Positions 1-9,202 are shown, numbered from the stretch's first letter. The stretch is 46,833 nt of DNA from Clostridiales bacterium (GCA_017427465.1 JAFRST010000009.1:1-46833); one strand, 5' to 3'. The notes: generated from the sequence alone by a model not told the origin. Program-made: numbers and translations.

Positions 1-306
1 CGGCATATTCAACATGAGAATATCACAGGAAGTAACATCTATCAGTTGCTTCTTACCTTCGATGAGTTATATGATGAATTCAATGAAGCGGAGAAGAAAG
101 ACTTCATGAAGTCCTTTGTTGAGCGAATCGACATATATCCCCAAAAGCCTGAAAACGGCTGTTGGATAAAGAATATAGTGTTCAACTTCCCTATTCCGAT
201 GAATGGGGAAGAAATCACGGAACTGCCCTTGGAATCTCAAAAGACCGCTGAGACGATAGTAGTGCTCAAGAACAGGAAAAAGGGAGACAAGAACGATGAT
301 GCGTAA
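1..306 (+). CDS. Serine site-specific recombinase, C-terminal fragment (runs off left edge)
   Basis: The reading frame is open from base 1, so this is the end of a longer gene. The visible ~101 residues match the extreme C-terminus of large serine recombinases of Firmicutes mobile elements: a segment like YDEFNEAEKKDFMKSFVERI, an acidic/aromatic stretch with NIVFNFP, then ETIVVLKNRKK. In the full family this follows the catalytic resolvase domain and the zinc beta-ribbon, both of which lie outside the window. Family membership is recognised from the sequence; intactness cannot be judged. The TTG at 46 is an internal codon, not a start. The stop overlaps the next gene by 11 nt. It is probably a remnant or terminal gene of an integrated element. 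Confidence 0.75.
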   Translation, partial: RHIQHENITGSNIYQLLLTFDELYDEFNEAEKKDFMKSFVERIDIYPQKPENGCWIKNIVFNFPIPMNGEEITELPLESQKTAETIVVLKNRKKGDKNDDA

Positions 307-979
307 AGTATTGTTTGTTTTCATAATGATAAGTCTCGCATTCTCGGTGTCAGATTACTTCTTTTCCATGCGCAGTTCGTATAAGAAGTATGAGTCCGGA
401 GAGTACTTTTTCCGCTACAAGGCAACGACCATACTCGCGGAGAATCCGGAAGCATGGATGAATAGCGTTGAAGCGTTTGAAGAGGCCGCTGCAAGAGATT
501 ATTCGGATCCCAAAACAATGCTTCTTTATGGCGTAGAGGATACCGTCTGGGCTTGTGATCCGCACGACGGTATCTGCACGGTTGTCTTCTCTCACGCAGT
601 AGTTGATGAATTGCCGGCAAAGGGCGTCAAAACAGAGACCTATGTCATTGACGATTTCCCGGTAAGCAACCTCAGATTCGAGAATGATGACAAAGCATAT
701 TTCGAAGGCGCGAAAAAAATGTCTTTCAGTGAATACATCGAATACGTCAGCGGACTTTCCGAAGACCAGCTCAAGAGTTATCACGTCAGCGACAAAAAGA
801 TGGCCGGATTTAAGTCGGCAAAAAACAGCATGATCATACTTACCCTGGTCGATCTGGGGATCTTCCTTTTGCTCTTCATTTTTTACAAGAGTGAGCTCGA
901 AGGTTTATTCGATGTCGTTCTGGTTTTGGGCGCGCTTTACGGTATCTTTTTTGAAGTTATAAGCATGTACATCAGGTGA
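296..979 (+). CDS. Hypothetical membrane protein with large external loop
   Basis: 227 residues, family not recognised. There is a hydrophobic segment at about residues 5-22 (start or signal anchor), a polar domain of ~150 residues rich in acidic and aromatic residues with a C-x4-GIC pair, then two membrane segments at about 180-200 and 204-224. This suggests an anchored protein whose soluble domain faces outside. Two ATGs stand in tandem (296 and 299). The start overlaps the recombinase stop by 11 nt, so it may be translationally coupled to it and may be cargo or the boundary of the same element. No function is proposed. Confidence 0.55.
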   Translation: MMRKVLFVFIMISLAFSVSDYFFSMRSSYKKYESGEYFFRYKATTILAENPEAWMNSVEAFEEAAARDYSDPKTMLLYGVEDTVWACDPHDGICTVVFSHAVVDELPAKGVKTETYVIDDFPVSNLRFENDDKAYFEGAKKMSFSEYIEYVSGLSEDQLKSYHVSDKKMAGFKSAKNSMIILTLVDLGIFLLLFIFYKSELEGLFDVVLVLGALYGIFFEVISMYIR

Positions 980-1004
980 TGTTATTCATATCAGTTTAAC
1001 CGAC

Positions 1005-1031
1005 AAAAAAGCTGTCTGCTTTAGCTTTTTT
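1005..1031 (+). terminator. Possible intrinsic terminator after the 296-979 gene
   Basis: Inverted repeat AAAAAAGCT (1005-1013) / AGCTTTTTT (1023-1031), 9-nt loop, U-rich 3' arm. The stem is A/T-rich, so efficiency is uncertain. Confidence 0.45.
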
Positions 1032-1121
1032 TGCGCGTTTTCTCTCTTTGACTTTTGTGTTTTTCTTAATTATTATTAGGAATGTTTTTATTCGGTGGAA
1101 TGGACATTTTGAAGGGCAAAA

Positions 1122-2858
1122 ATGAAGGACATTAAGGACGAGGTAGTTTTACAGCATATCGATTACAATTTGTATGATTTCATCAAGAATCATACAACTT
1201 ACAAGGATACCGATGAGGTTTTTTCCTATGCAGGCATCACATACGACTATAAGCGTTTTCGCGATCTGGTCGACAAGCTTATCCGTATACTCTCATCGAT
1301 CCCGTATCTCAAACCCGGTGACAAGGTTGTCATCGGTCTTGTGACATGCCCTGAATCGATCGCTCTGGTCTATGCCTGCAATTATGTGTCCCTGACACCT
1401 ATTATGGTGGATGTAAGACTCTCTCCGATGGAATATAAGAGGATCATTACGGAAGCGGATTCCAAGCTCGCTTTCCTTGCTGATATCAGCTCGAGGAACC
1501 TTAAGCTGATATGCGAGGCCCCCTGCCTTAAGGATCTTTATATCGTGACACCAATCCAGAGCGCTGCATTCCTGAAGCGTTTCTTCTGGGGTGTTGTTGC
1601 CTTCAGCATGGGATTCAGATATTTCTTCACTTCGATCCACAAGGAGAAGGTCTCATATTGGAAAAAATTCCTCGCACGTGATCCGGGTGAGAAAGCGGCT
1701 CCGGAGTTTACCAAGGGCAATGCTGATACACCGATCATCTTCGCTACGAGCGGATCTACCGGCGAACGCAAATTCGTCATCCAGACTTCAAGAGCTCTCA
1801 ACCTCAACATCTACTATAACGAATATTATTTCGATTTCTCTGATCCTTCGATCACCACATCACTTACGTTCCTGCCTGTATTTGCATTGGCCGGATTTGC
1901 GAGCAGCATCCATTTCCCCCTCTTTTACGGCAAGAAGGTATATATCTATCAGATCTACGATTTCCGCAGGATAAGCAGGGAGATCATGCACTTAAGACCT
2001 AACATGATCATCGGTTCAGTCGGCATGTGGGAGCACTTCCTTCACTCTGATCTTATTAGCGCGGATACTGATCTGTCGTTCCTGCGTTTCTGTCTTTTTG
2101 CGGGCGAGAAATGCGAGCCCGAACATATCGAGAACATGAATAAGATCCTTAAAGATCACGGCTGCAGTGAAAAGCTCCTGCAGGTTTACGGCATGACGGA
2201 GCTGACAGTCATTTCGATGTATACACCCGAGAACTATAATCCCGCCTCCGCCGGAAAACCTTTCCCGATGGTCGATGTCCGCATCGTTAAGGAAGGAACC
2301 AATGAAGAGCTTCCCGCAGGGCAGGCCGGCGAGATCTGTGTTAATTCCGTCGGAATGATGAAGGGCTACTGGCTTAATGACCAGGCGTCCGCAAAAATGC
2401 TTCAGGTCCATCCTAACGGCAAGACATATCTTCACACGGGAGACTTGGGTTACATTGACGAGGAAGGCTATATATACATCAACGGCCGTATCAAGAATAT
2501 GCATGTCTCAATAAGCGGTACGAAGATCTTCACGCCCGATCTCGAGGCGGAAGTGCAGAAGATGGACGGCATTGCAAGTTGTGCAGCTGTTGTCTGCAAG
2601 ACTTCTGACAGAAATGATATTACGGGGATCATCCTCTTTGTCGAGCTTACTGAAGATTCACTTCTTAAGAAGAATACCGACCATAAGGTCAAGGTATATT
2701 GCCACGACAATGTCTCGATGTTCTTAAGACCCGATAAGGTCATTGTCTTAGATAAGATGCCTCTTACATCTTCGGGCAAGATCGATTACCAGGATCTGCA
2801 GAAGCAGGCAGATTCTTACATGCTCAAGTACAAGCCCACGAAGATCAACGTTAAGTAA
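1122..2858 (+). CDS. AMP-forming acyl-CoA synthetase / acyl ligase family protein
   Basis: 578 residues, full length for the ANL adenylate-forming superfamily. Core motifs: TSGSTGERK (A3, from residue 209), YGMTE (A5, from 356), LHTGDLGYID (A7, T439), GRIKNM (A8 hinge), and LTSSGK with the C-terminal catalytic lysine at 553. Such enzymes activate a carboxylate as acyl-AMP and pass it to CoA or a carrier thiol. The acid cannot be read from the sequence. No carrier protein, condensation domain or other biosynthetic gene is adjacent, so it looks stand-alone. A segment at ~155-170 is hydrophobic and may touch the membrane. ATG at 1122 follows a GAAGGG Shine-Dalgarno at 1111-1116. Superfamily is secure; substrate unknown. 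Confidence 0.85.
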   Translation: MKDIKDEVVLQHIDYNLYDFIKNHTTYKDTDEVFSYAGITYDYKRFRDLVDKLIRILSSIPYLKPGDKVVIGLVTCPESIALVYACNYVSLTPIMVDVRLSPMEYKRIITEADSKLAFLADISSRNLKLICEAPCLKDLYIVTPIQSAAFLKRFFWGVVAFSMGFRYFFTSIHKEKVSYWKKFLARDPGEKAAPEFTKGNADTPIIFATSGSTGERKFVIQTSRALNLNIYYNEYYFDFSDPSITTSLTFLPVFALAGFASSIHFPLFYGKKVYIYQIYDFRRISREIMHLRPNMIIGSVGMWEHFLHSDLISADTDLSFLRFCLFAGEKCEPEHIENMNKILKDHGCSEKLLQVYGMTELTVISMYTPENYNPASAGKPFPMVDVRIVKEGTNEELPAGQAGEICVNSVGMMKGYWLNDQASAKMLQVHPNGKTYLHTGDLGYIDEEGYIYINGRIKNMHVSISGTKIFTPDLEAEVQKMDGIASCAAVVCKTSDRNDITGIILFVELTEDSLLKKNTDHKVKVYCHDNVSMFLRPDKVIVLDKMPLTSSGKIDYQDLQKQADSYMLKYKPTKINVK

Positions 2859-2899
2859 GGCTTAAGGGCGGCTCACTTTTATAATCAGTTTTATACAGG

Positions 2900-2929
2900 T
2901 TCCAAAGTGACTAAATTGTCACTTTGGAA
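2900..2929. promoter_or_regulatory. Perfect 12-bp inverted repeat upstream of the ABC/two-component operon
   Basis: TTCCAAAGTGAC (2900-2911) and GTCACTTTGGAA (2918-2929) are exact inverted arms around TAAATT. A TTGTCA at 2916-2921, 16 nt before TATAGC (2938-2943), could be a promoter overlapping the right arm. The dyad could be an operator for the adjacent OmpR-type regulator, or a terminator of the upstream gene, since a loose T-rich stretch follows. The sequence alone does not decide. Confidence 0.55.
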
Positions 2930-2989
2930 TTCATTTTTATAGCCCCTGATTTTGTTACTATGGGCATATCACGGAAAAGGAGATAAGTC

Positions 2990-3694
2990 ATGGAATTATT
3001 GAGATGTGAGAATTTGAGCAAGGTTTACGGCACAGGGGATGGTAAGACCGTTGCTTTGCAGGACGTATCTTTCTCGGTTGAGAAGGGCGAATTCGTATCG
3101 ATCGTAGGTGCGTCAGGATCAGGAAAATCCACGCTCCTTCACATCATCGGCGGCGTAGATAAGCCGACATCAGGAAAGGTATTCATCAACGGGACCGATA
3201 TCCACTCGCAGAGCGAAGACAAGCTCGCGATATTCAGGAGAAGACACATCGGTCTTGTATATCAGTTCTACAATCTTCTGCCGGAGCTTAACGTAGATGA
3301 GAATATCGTTCTTCCTCACATGTTAGACGGAAGAAAGCCCGATAAGGAAAGGCTCGATAAGATCGTCGAATACTTAGGACTCAGTGACAGAAGAAGCCAT
3401 CTGCCGAGCGAGCTCTCAGGCGGACAGCAGCAGAGAGCATCAATAGGAAGAGCGCTTTTCTCAAAGCCCGAACTCCTTCTTGCAGACGAGCCTACGGGCA
3501 ATCTCGACAGGAAGAACAGCGTTGAGATAGTTGAGCTCTTGAAAGAGTCCAACAAGAAATTCGGACAGACATTGATCCTTATCACGCACGATGAGAATAT
3601 AGCGCTCCAGGCAGACAGGATCATATACATGGAAGACGGAAAGATCGTTAAAGATGACCGCATCAAAAATACTGATTTAACAGGCCGCGAATAA
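2990..3694 (+). CDS. ABC transporter ATP-binding protein (MacB/BceA-like)
   Basis: 234 residues, the usual size for a single nucleotide-binding domain of the LolD/MacB/BceA group. Walker A GASGSGKST is at residues 40-48, a Q-loop near QFYNLLPE, the signature LSGGQQQR at about 142-149, Walker B LLLADEPTGNLD and a switch histidine in ITHDE. It couples ATP hydrolysis to the FtsX-type permease encoded 40 nt downstream. Such pairs act by mechanotransmission rather than classical import, often in antimicrobial-peptide resistance. ATG at 2990 follows AAAGGAGAT. It is the first gene of an operon with permease, response regulator and kinase. Confidence 0.93.
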   Translation: MELLRCENLSKVYGTGDGKTVALQDVSFSVEKGEFVSIVGASGSGKSTLLHIIGGVDKPTSGKVFINGTDIHSQSEDKLAIFRRRHIGLVYQFYNLLPELNVDENIVLPHMLDGRKPDKERLDKIVEYLGLSDRRSHLPSELSGGQQQRASIGRALFSKPELLLADEPTGNLDRKNSVEIVELLKESNKKFGQTLILITHDENIALQADRIIYMEDGKIVKDDRIKNTDLTGRE

Positions 3695-3734
3695 TGGGGA
3701 TTCACGGATAAAAGGATAATAAGGAAAAGCAAGT

Positions 3735-6593
3735 ATGAGAAACACAAAGATCATTCATCAGGTGACTTTAAAGCACATGAAGATGAATTCCAAGCGCACG
3801 GCGCTTTCCGTCGCGGGGATCGCCTTGATGGTAATGCTCCTAATATGCGTGTTCGTCGGCAAGGACACTGCGTTCAGATACTTTACCGACGTTGCTTCTG
3901 CAAGGAGCGGAGCATACCATTTCGCTGTATATGACATTGACAGGGAAAAGCTTGAGACGATCAAGGGATACAGCGAAGTAACGGATATCGGCATTACGGA
4001 AGACCTTAAGCTTACTGATTTTGAAAAGTCAGGAAAACCCGAAAGGCCCTTCCTTAACATAAGAAGATATTCATCTGAAGCTTTTGAGTGGATGAATATC
4101 AAGGTCGTCGAAGGAAGGCTTCCCGAGAACGGCAACGAGATAGTCATAAGTGAAGCTGCGGTACAGGACGGCTCTACGGTGAAGATCGGCGATAAGATCG
4201 AAGCTTCCACATTTACAAGATACATAAAGAACAATTCCGAATACGATACATTCCTTTCGTTCCCGCTCGTAAAGATCCCGGCAGGAGAGACGGTGGAATT
4301 GCCTTTCAACATGTTCTACATCGTTCCGGAGAGTGATGAAGAGTTTTATAAGGAGCATGAGGAGATCCATGAACCCACTGGTTATACCGGGAAATATACG
4401 GTTGTCGGATTTATCGAGAGCCCGGTCTTCGAAGATGCAGGCTGCGCATGGTATTCGGCTATCTCCCTGACGGATGAATCCATGATCCAAAGTGAGACTT
4501 TCAATGCTCTTCTGATGACGGATGCGAAAAACATCGATACGGATTTTTACACAAAACTCATAGACCTTGTAGGCGTCAGCAACTACGATGCCAATGACCA
4601 GGTCCTCATCTTTGCCGGGAGTTCATCCCAGGACGCTCTGAACTACATTGTGCGCGGAATGCAGATATTCTTTGTGGTCCTGATCGTACTGATATCAGTC
4701 ATGCTTATATACAATGTTTTCGCGCTCTCATATGACGAGAGGGCAAGGTATCTTGGCATGCTGTCTTCAGTCGGCGCTACCGGAAGACAGAAGAGAAGCT
4801 CTGTGTACTTCGAAGCTCTCACACTGCTCGTTCCCGCGCTGCCAATAGGCTTTGGCTTAGGTCTTGTCACAGTAAAGATCGCATCAAAGATCGCAAGCCC
4901 CATCGCGCAGAGATTATTCAGTTTCAGCGGCGAAGGCATACTTGATTTTGAACCTGTTCTTGAGGTGAAGTTGCCCGTAGTCATTACAGTTATCGTACTC
5001 AGCATTGTGACTGTCTTTATCTCCGCGCTGATACCTGCAAGGAAGATCAGCAAGGTCGGCCCCATCGAGAGCATCAGGGGCAACAAGAAGGCGAAAACAA
5101 AAAAGCATAAGGAAAACAGGAATTCCGGCACGCTCATTACAAGATCGGTATCGGGAATGCTCTCTTCGAGATTTCTAAAGAACGATAAGAGCAAATCATT
5201 CGGAATAATCAGAGCTATCGCGATATTCTTTATAGTTACCGTAGCAGTTTATTTCGGAACGTCTCTTATTAACCTGATGGCTGATTATAAGCTAAGGGAC
5301 AACAGCGTGAGATATGCTTATCTTTCTGACAGGGAATACTGCCTGAGCATGATGGATTCCGGTGACCTGTTTGAGTTTGATGACATTATCGATCAGGTCA
5401 AAGAGGCGGACGGAGTAACTGATGTCGCTATATGCAGATCGGATATGTGGCCGCTTTTGGTACAGAACGACACTTTAAGTGACGAGTATTGGGATGACTT
5501 TTATGAGATCATCAAGCTCTATTATCCTGCCGGTGAATACAGCAGGGAAGAGTTTGAGAAAGACTTCATACACGGGGAATACGACCAGACTTCTTTGGGC
5601 GTGATCGGTTTTGAAGATGAAGTCTTCGATAAGCTCGCAAAAGATGTTAACGCGGTATCCTACGGCGAAGGCGACTTCCCATGCATCATATTGAACAACA
5701 TGGCCATGTCGACCGATGAGTACAGCATCTACGGACAGACTGCCAGGGATTACAGATACTACGAAGTCAAGGATGCATTTGTTCCCGGCGAAGGCGATAT
5801 ACTTCCCGTGTATCCTGTAGCACTTACCAGAGCCGAAGCAGCCGAGCGCGGATATGATCTTGATGAGATACAATTCCCTGAGATCGAGCTTGACGGTCCG
5901 CTTGACCTTAAAGTCATTAAGAAGGTCAGAACCGATGAGATCGGTGATTATCTTAACGGCACGGGCAGCATGCAGCTCTATATCATCGTTCCTTTGAGCG
6001 TCGTTGATTATTTCGATAAGATCAACAGCCAGAAGATCGACACGGCGGTTTTCTTTAACTGTGACGACAAAGAAAGCATTAAGCTTCTTTCAGCCATAAC
6101 AGATCAATTGCAGGACGACGGAGGTTACATTTATTTCAATTCGACCGATTCTCATGTCGCAGAATATAAGGAGATCATCGCCAATCTTATAAGTGTCGTG
6201 CTCATAGTGTTCACGGTCATATCTTCATCGATCTGCCTGCTCAATGTATACAGCTCCATATCTGCTCTCATGGTATCAAGGCGCAAACATATAGCGATGC
6301 TGAAGTCCATGGGCTCGACATTCGGGCAGCTCCTCGGTACGGAGATCCGCGAGAGCTCGGGCATGCTCTTAAGGTCATTTCTTATTGCAGTTCCCGTCAC
6401 CGCACTCATCTGCAGATTGCTGTCAGGATTCATGATACGAAGATTCGGATACTTCACGATCCACTACCCTTGGGTGCCCGCTATTATACTCACCGCGTTT
6501 ATTATCGCTTCTGTCCTGCTTATGACGGTTATCTGCTTAAAACGCGAAAACAAGATTGATATAATTGAGGAGATCAAACGAGAGAGTGTCTGA
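3735..6593 (+). CDS. FtsX-like ABC permease, double-length (952 aa)
   Basis: 952 residues, larger than the ~650 of BceB-type permeases. Apparent layout: a membrane segment at ~20-42, an external domain to ~305, a three-helix FtsX bundle at ~308-435, a basic cytoplasmic linker near 450-470 (KKAKTKKHKENR), another membrane segment at ~480-500, a second external domain to ~790, and a second three-helix bundle at ~795-940. It is therefore an internally duplicated MacB/FtsX-type permease with two large external domains. With the ATPase at 2990 it forms a transporter or sensor complex. The downstream kinase lacks its own external domain, so this permease is the likely ligand detector, by analogy with Bce systems. 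The substrate is unknown. Confidence 0.85.
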   Translation: MRNTKIIHQVTLKHMKMNSKRTALSVAGIALMVMLLICVFVGKDTAFRYFTDVASARSGAYHFAVYDIDREKLETIKGYSEVTDIGITEDLKLTDFEKSGKPERPFLNIRRYSSEAFEWMNIKVVEGRLPENGNEIVISEAAVQDGSTVKIGDKIEASTFTRYIKNNSEYDTFLSFPLVKIPAGETVELPFNMFYIVPESDEEFYKEHEEIHEPTGYTGKYTVVGFIESPVFEDAGCAWYSAISLTDESMIQSETFNALLMTDAKNIDTDFYTKLIDLVGVSNYDANDQVLIFAGSSSQDALNYIVRGMQIFFVVLIVLISVMLIYNVFALSYDERARYLGMLSSVGATGRQKRSSVYFEALTLLVPALPIGFGLGLVTVKIASKIASPIAQRLFSFSGEGILDFEPVLEVKLPVVITVIVLSIVTVFISALIPARKISKVGPIESIRGNKKAKTKKHKENRNSGTLITRSVSGMLSSRFLKNDKSKSFGIIRAIAIFFIVTVAVYFGTSLINLMADYKLRDNSVRYAYLSDREYCLSMMDSGDLFEFDDIIDQVKEADGVTDVAICRSDMWPLLVQNDTLSDEYWDDFYEIIKLYYPAGEYSREEFEKDFIHGEYDQTSLGVIGFEDEVFDKLAKDVNAVSYGEGDFPCIILNNMAMSTDEYSIYGQTARDYRYYEVKDAFVPGEGDILPVYPVALTRAEAAERGYDLDEIQFPEIELDGPLDLKVIKKVRTDEIGDYLNGTGSMQLYIIVPLSVVDYFDKINSQKIDTAVFFNCDDKESIKLLSAITDQLQDDGGYIYFNSTDSHVAEYKEIIANLISVVLIVFTVISSSICLLNVYSSISALMVSRRKHIAMLKSMGSTFGQLLGTEIRESSGMLLRSFLIAVPVTALICRLLSGFMIRRFGYFTIHYPWVPAIILTAFIIASVLLMTVICLKRENKIDIIEEIKRESV

Positions 6594-6595
6594 TA

Positions 6596-7270
6596 ATGGT
6601 ATTAGTAGTTGAAGATGACAGTATAATCGCAGAAGGCTTAAAGCTTGCTTTAACAGGCGAGGGTATGGAAGTTACCCTCGCTTCTTCGGTTAGCGAAGCA
6701 TATAGTGCTCTCGAGAATGATGACCCCTCTAAGAAGATCGATTTCTGTCTTCTTGACATGACGCTGCCCGACGGCAACGGCATGGAGATCTGCACTAAGA
6801 TACGCGAGACATCCGAGATGCCCATCATCTTTCTTACCGCCATGGATGATGAGATCCACACGGTGTTGGCTTTCGATAAGGGCGCAGACGATTACATCTC
6901 CAAGCCCTTCCATATCAAGGAACTCATCGCGCGTATGAGGCGCCTTATCAAGCGCACAAAATCTTCTGCCAATACCGTCTGTGTCATCGGCGATAATTCC
7001 GTAGATATCACGAACGCGAAAATGTACAGGGGCAGTGAAGAGGTCCCGCTCACAGCTATGGAATATAAGCTCCTTCTGGTCTTCATAAATCACGCGGGCG
7101 AGATCCTTGACCGCGACCGGATCCTCAATATCCTCTGGGATGACGTAGGAAGCTTTGTTAACGACAATACCCTTACTGTTTATATCAAGCGCTTAAGAAG
7201 CAAGCTCGGTGATGAAGACGGCAAGTATATCGAGACCATCAGGGGACAGGGATACAGGCTTAATCTATGA
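6596..7270 (+). CDS. OmpR-family response regulator
   Basis: 224 residues, typical OmpR/PhoB length. The N-terminal receiver domain has acidic ED at 6-7, phospho-acceptor D54 in CLLDMTLPDG, T81 in FLTAMDD and K103 in ISKPF. The C-terminal winged-helix DNA-binding domain (about 130-224) ends in the characteristic YIKRLRSKLGD and IRGQGYRL. It starts 2 nt after the permease stop and overlaps the kinase start as ATGA, so it is co-translated. Its likely target is its own operon, possibly through the 12-bp dyad at 2900-2929. Confidence 0.93.
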   Translation: MVLVVEDDSIIAEGLKLALTGEGMEVTLASSVSEAYSALENDDPSKKIDFCLLDMTLPDGNGMEICTKIRETSEMPIIFLTAMDDEIHTVLAFDKGADDYISKPFHIKELIARMRRLIKRTKSSANTVCVIGDNSVDITNAKMYRGSEEVPLTAMEYKLLLVFINHAGEILDRDRILNILWDDVGSFVNDNTLTVYIKRLRSKLGDEDGKYIETIRGQGYRLNL

Positions 7271-8196
7271 ATCCGTATCTGATCGCAGTCTGTGTTCTTG
7301 GATTGATCGTGATCGCGCTCGTGGTCTATATTGCCGCGGATAAGAACCGCCGCAGGAAGGAATTAGATGAGCTTATCGAATTCCTGACCAAAGTACAGGA
7401 CCGCGATACATTTCCCGACCTGGGGCTTGAGGCTGAGGGACGCATGCTCATTCTGCGCAGCGAGATATATAAGCTCGCTTCAACTTTGCAGGAGCAGTAT
7501 GCTGGCGAGGTCAAGAAGAACACCTATATGGCCGATATGCTCTCTAACATATCCCATCAGATAAAGACACCGCTCACGGCAATTAACCTCATGACCGATG
7601 CATTAAAGAGCGGCAATATGGACGAAGTACAGCGCCGCCGCTGTATTGCGAATATCGAGGATCAGACTGACCATATCACATGGCTTGTCAGGACTCTTCT
7701 GACACTGGCAGAGATCGATGCCGGCGTGCTCGTCCTTAAGAAAGAATCTGTTCAGGTAAGGGAGATAATCGATGATATAGTCTCCGGTATCGCTATCGAA
7801 GCTGATATCAAGGATGTTGCGGTCGAAGTCAATGTGCCGGATGAGAACACGGTTAATTGCGACAAGCGCTGGATGTCCGAGGCTCTCTCGAATATCATAA
7901 AGAACTCCCTGCAGCACACCGGGGCAGGCGGGACCATCAGGATCTCTTCAGAAGAGACTAATCTGTCTGTTAATATCCGCATAGAAGACAACGGCTGCGG
8001 TATATCAAAAAAGGATCTGCCGCATATTTTCGAGCGCTTCTACCACGGCGAGAAGTCTGATCCGGGCAGCAACGGCATAGGGCTGTCGCTTTCCAAGCAG
8101 ATAATCAATTCCCAGAACGGCACGGTCTCATGCGAGAGTGAAGAGGGCAAGGGAACAATTTTCGAGATAAAGATATATAAATCTGCAACTGTCTGA
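7267..8196 (+). CDS. Sensor histidine kinase without extracellular sensor domain
   Basis: 309 residues. One clear membrane segment (about 4-23) is followed directly by a coiled linker, the H-box SNISHQIKTPL with phospho-acceptor H97, then an ATPase domain with N-box NIIKNSLQHT, G1 IEDNGCGI, F-box HIFERFYHG and G2 GIGLSLSK. There is no room for an external sensing domain. This matches kinases that read the state of a partner ABC permease, as in BceS-type signalling; here that is an inference from the operon. It overlaps the regulator stop by 4 nt. Confidence 0.9.
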   Translation: MNPYLIAVCVLGLIVIALVVYIAADKNRRRKELDELIEFLTKVQDRDTFPDLGLEAEGRMLILRSEIYKLASTLQEQYAGEVKKNTYMADMLSNISHQIKTPLTAINLMTDALKSGNMDEVQRRRCIANIEDQTDHITWLVRTLLTLAEIDAGVLVLKKESVQVREIIDDIVSGIAIEADIKDVAVEVNVPDENTVNCDKRWMSEALSNIIKNSLQHTGAGGTIRISSEETNLSVNIRIEDNGCGISKKDLPHIFERFYHGEKSDPGSNGIGLSLSKQIINSQNGTVSCESEEGKGTIFEIKIYKSATV

Positions 8197-8205
8197 AAAA
8201 CCTTG

Positions 8206-8211
8206 TATAAT
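8206..8211 (+). promoter_or_regulatory. Candidate -10 element for the cysteine-synthase-like gene
   Basis: A perfect TATAAT lies 32 nt before the ATG at 8244, just after the kinase stop. The matching -35 (CTGCAA at 8183-8188, 17-nt spacing) is poor, so strength is uncertain. Confidence 0.45.
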
Positions 8212-8243
8212 AGTGTCCGAATCACCAAAAGCGGAGGATCGTA

Positions 8244-9176
8244 ATGATCTACAACAATATCCTTGAGGCTATCGGAAACACGCCTCTTATTAAGCTGAAT
8301 CACATAGTGCCCGAAGGCGCTGCCGACGTTTATGTAAAGAACGAAGGCCTGGACGTCGGAGGCTCGATCAAGACCCGTACGGCTCTTAACATGATCGAGC
8401 GTGCCGAGAAGGAAGGCAAACTCAATAAAGACAGCATCATCGTAGAACCTACGAGCGGCAATCAGGGCATTGGCCTTGCACTTATCGGTGCAGTCAAAGG
8501 CTACCGCACGATAATCGTTATGCCTGACTCAGTAAGCCACGAGAGATCCATGCTCGTTAAGCATTATGGAGCTGAGGTAGTGCTGATCCACGATGATAAT
8601 GACATCGGAAAGGCCATCGATGACTGCCGTAAAAAGGCTGAAGAGATCGCGGCATCCGATCCGCGCGTATTCATTCCCCAGCAGTTCGAGAATCCGGCTA
8701 ACACCGAAGCCCAATACGCATACACCGCCAGGGAGATCCTTGAGGCCATGGAAGGACGTCAGATCGACGGCTTCTGCTCAGGCATCGGCACAGGCGGAAC
8801 TATCACCGGCATCGGTCACGCTCTTAAGGAAGCTAATCCCGATACGGTCGTCTGGGCAGCTGAGCCCGAGAATGCGGCTATCCTGTCCGGCGGTTCGATC
8901 GGCACACACGTACAGATGGGCATCGGTGACGGCCTTATCCCGGGCATCCTAGATACAAAGGTTTACGACGATATCTGCATCATCACTGATGAAGAGGCCA
9001 TCAACACTTCGCGCGAGCTTACGCGCAAGGAAGGCATGATGTGCGGCATCTCTTCAGGAACTAACGTGGCATGCGCCATCAAGCTCGCCATGAAGCTTGG
9101 GGCAGGCAAGACGGTAGTAACGGTTTTGCCTGATACGGCTGAGAGATATTTCTCGACACCTTTGTTCGAAGAGTAG
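8244..9176 (+). CDS. Cysteine synthase family PLP enzyme (O-acetylserine sulfhydrylase-like)
   Basis: 310 residues, the normal length for CysK-type fold-II PLP enzymes, which replace the acetyl (or related) group of an activated serine with sulfide to form cysteine. The PLP lysine is K43 in GGSIKTR; the substrate loop is EPTSGNQGIG (from residue 68); the phosphate-binding turn is GTGGTITGIG; SSGTNVACA follows near the end. Two motifs differ from textbook CysK: SIKTR replaces SVKDR and SGNQG replaces SGNTG, so the donor or nucleophile may differ. ATG at 8244 follows CGGAGG. It is monocistronic, with its own terminator at 9203-9227. Confidence 0.85.
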   Translation: MIYNNILEAIGNTPLIKLNHIVPEGAADVYVKNEGLDVGGSIKTRTALNMIERAEKEGKLNKDSIIVEPTSGNQGIGLALIGAVKGYRTIIVMPDSVSHERSMLVKHYGAEVVLIHDDNDIGKAIDDCRKKAEEIAASDPRVFIPQQFENPANTEAQYAYTAREILEAMEGRQIDGFCSGIGTGGTITGIGHALKEANPDTVVWAAEPENAAILSGGSIGTHVQMGIGDGLIPGILDTKVYDDICIITDEEAINTSRELTRKEGMMCGISSGTNVACAIKLAMKLGAGKTVVTVLPDTAERYFSTPLFEE

Positions 9177-9202
9177 GCTTAATTATTCAAATATACGAAG
9201 AT

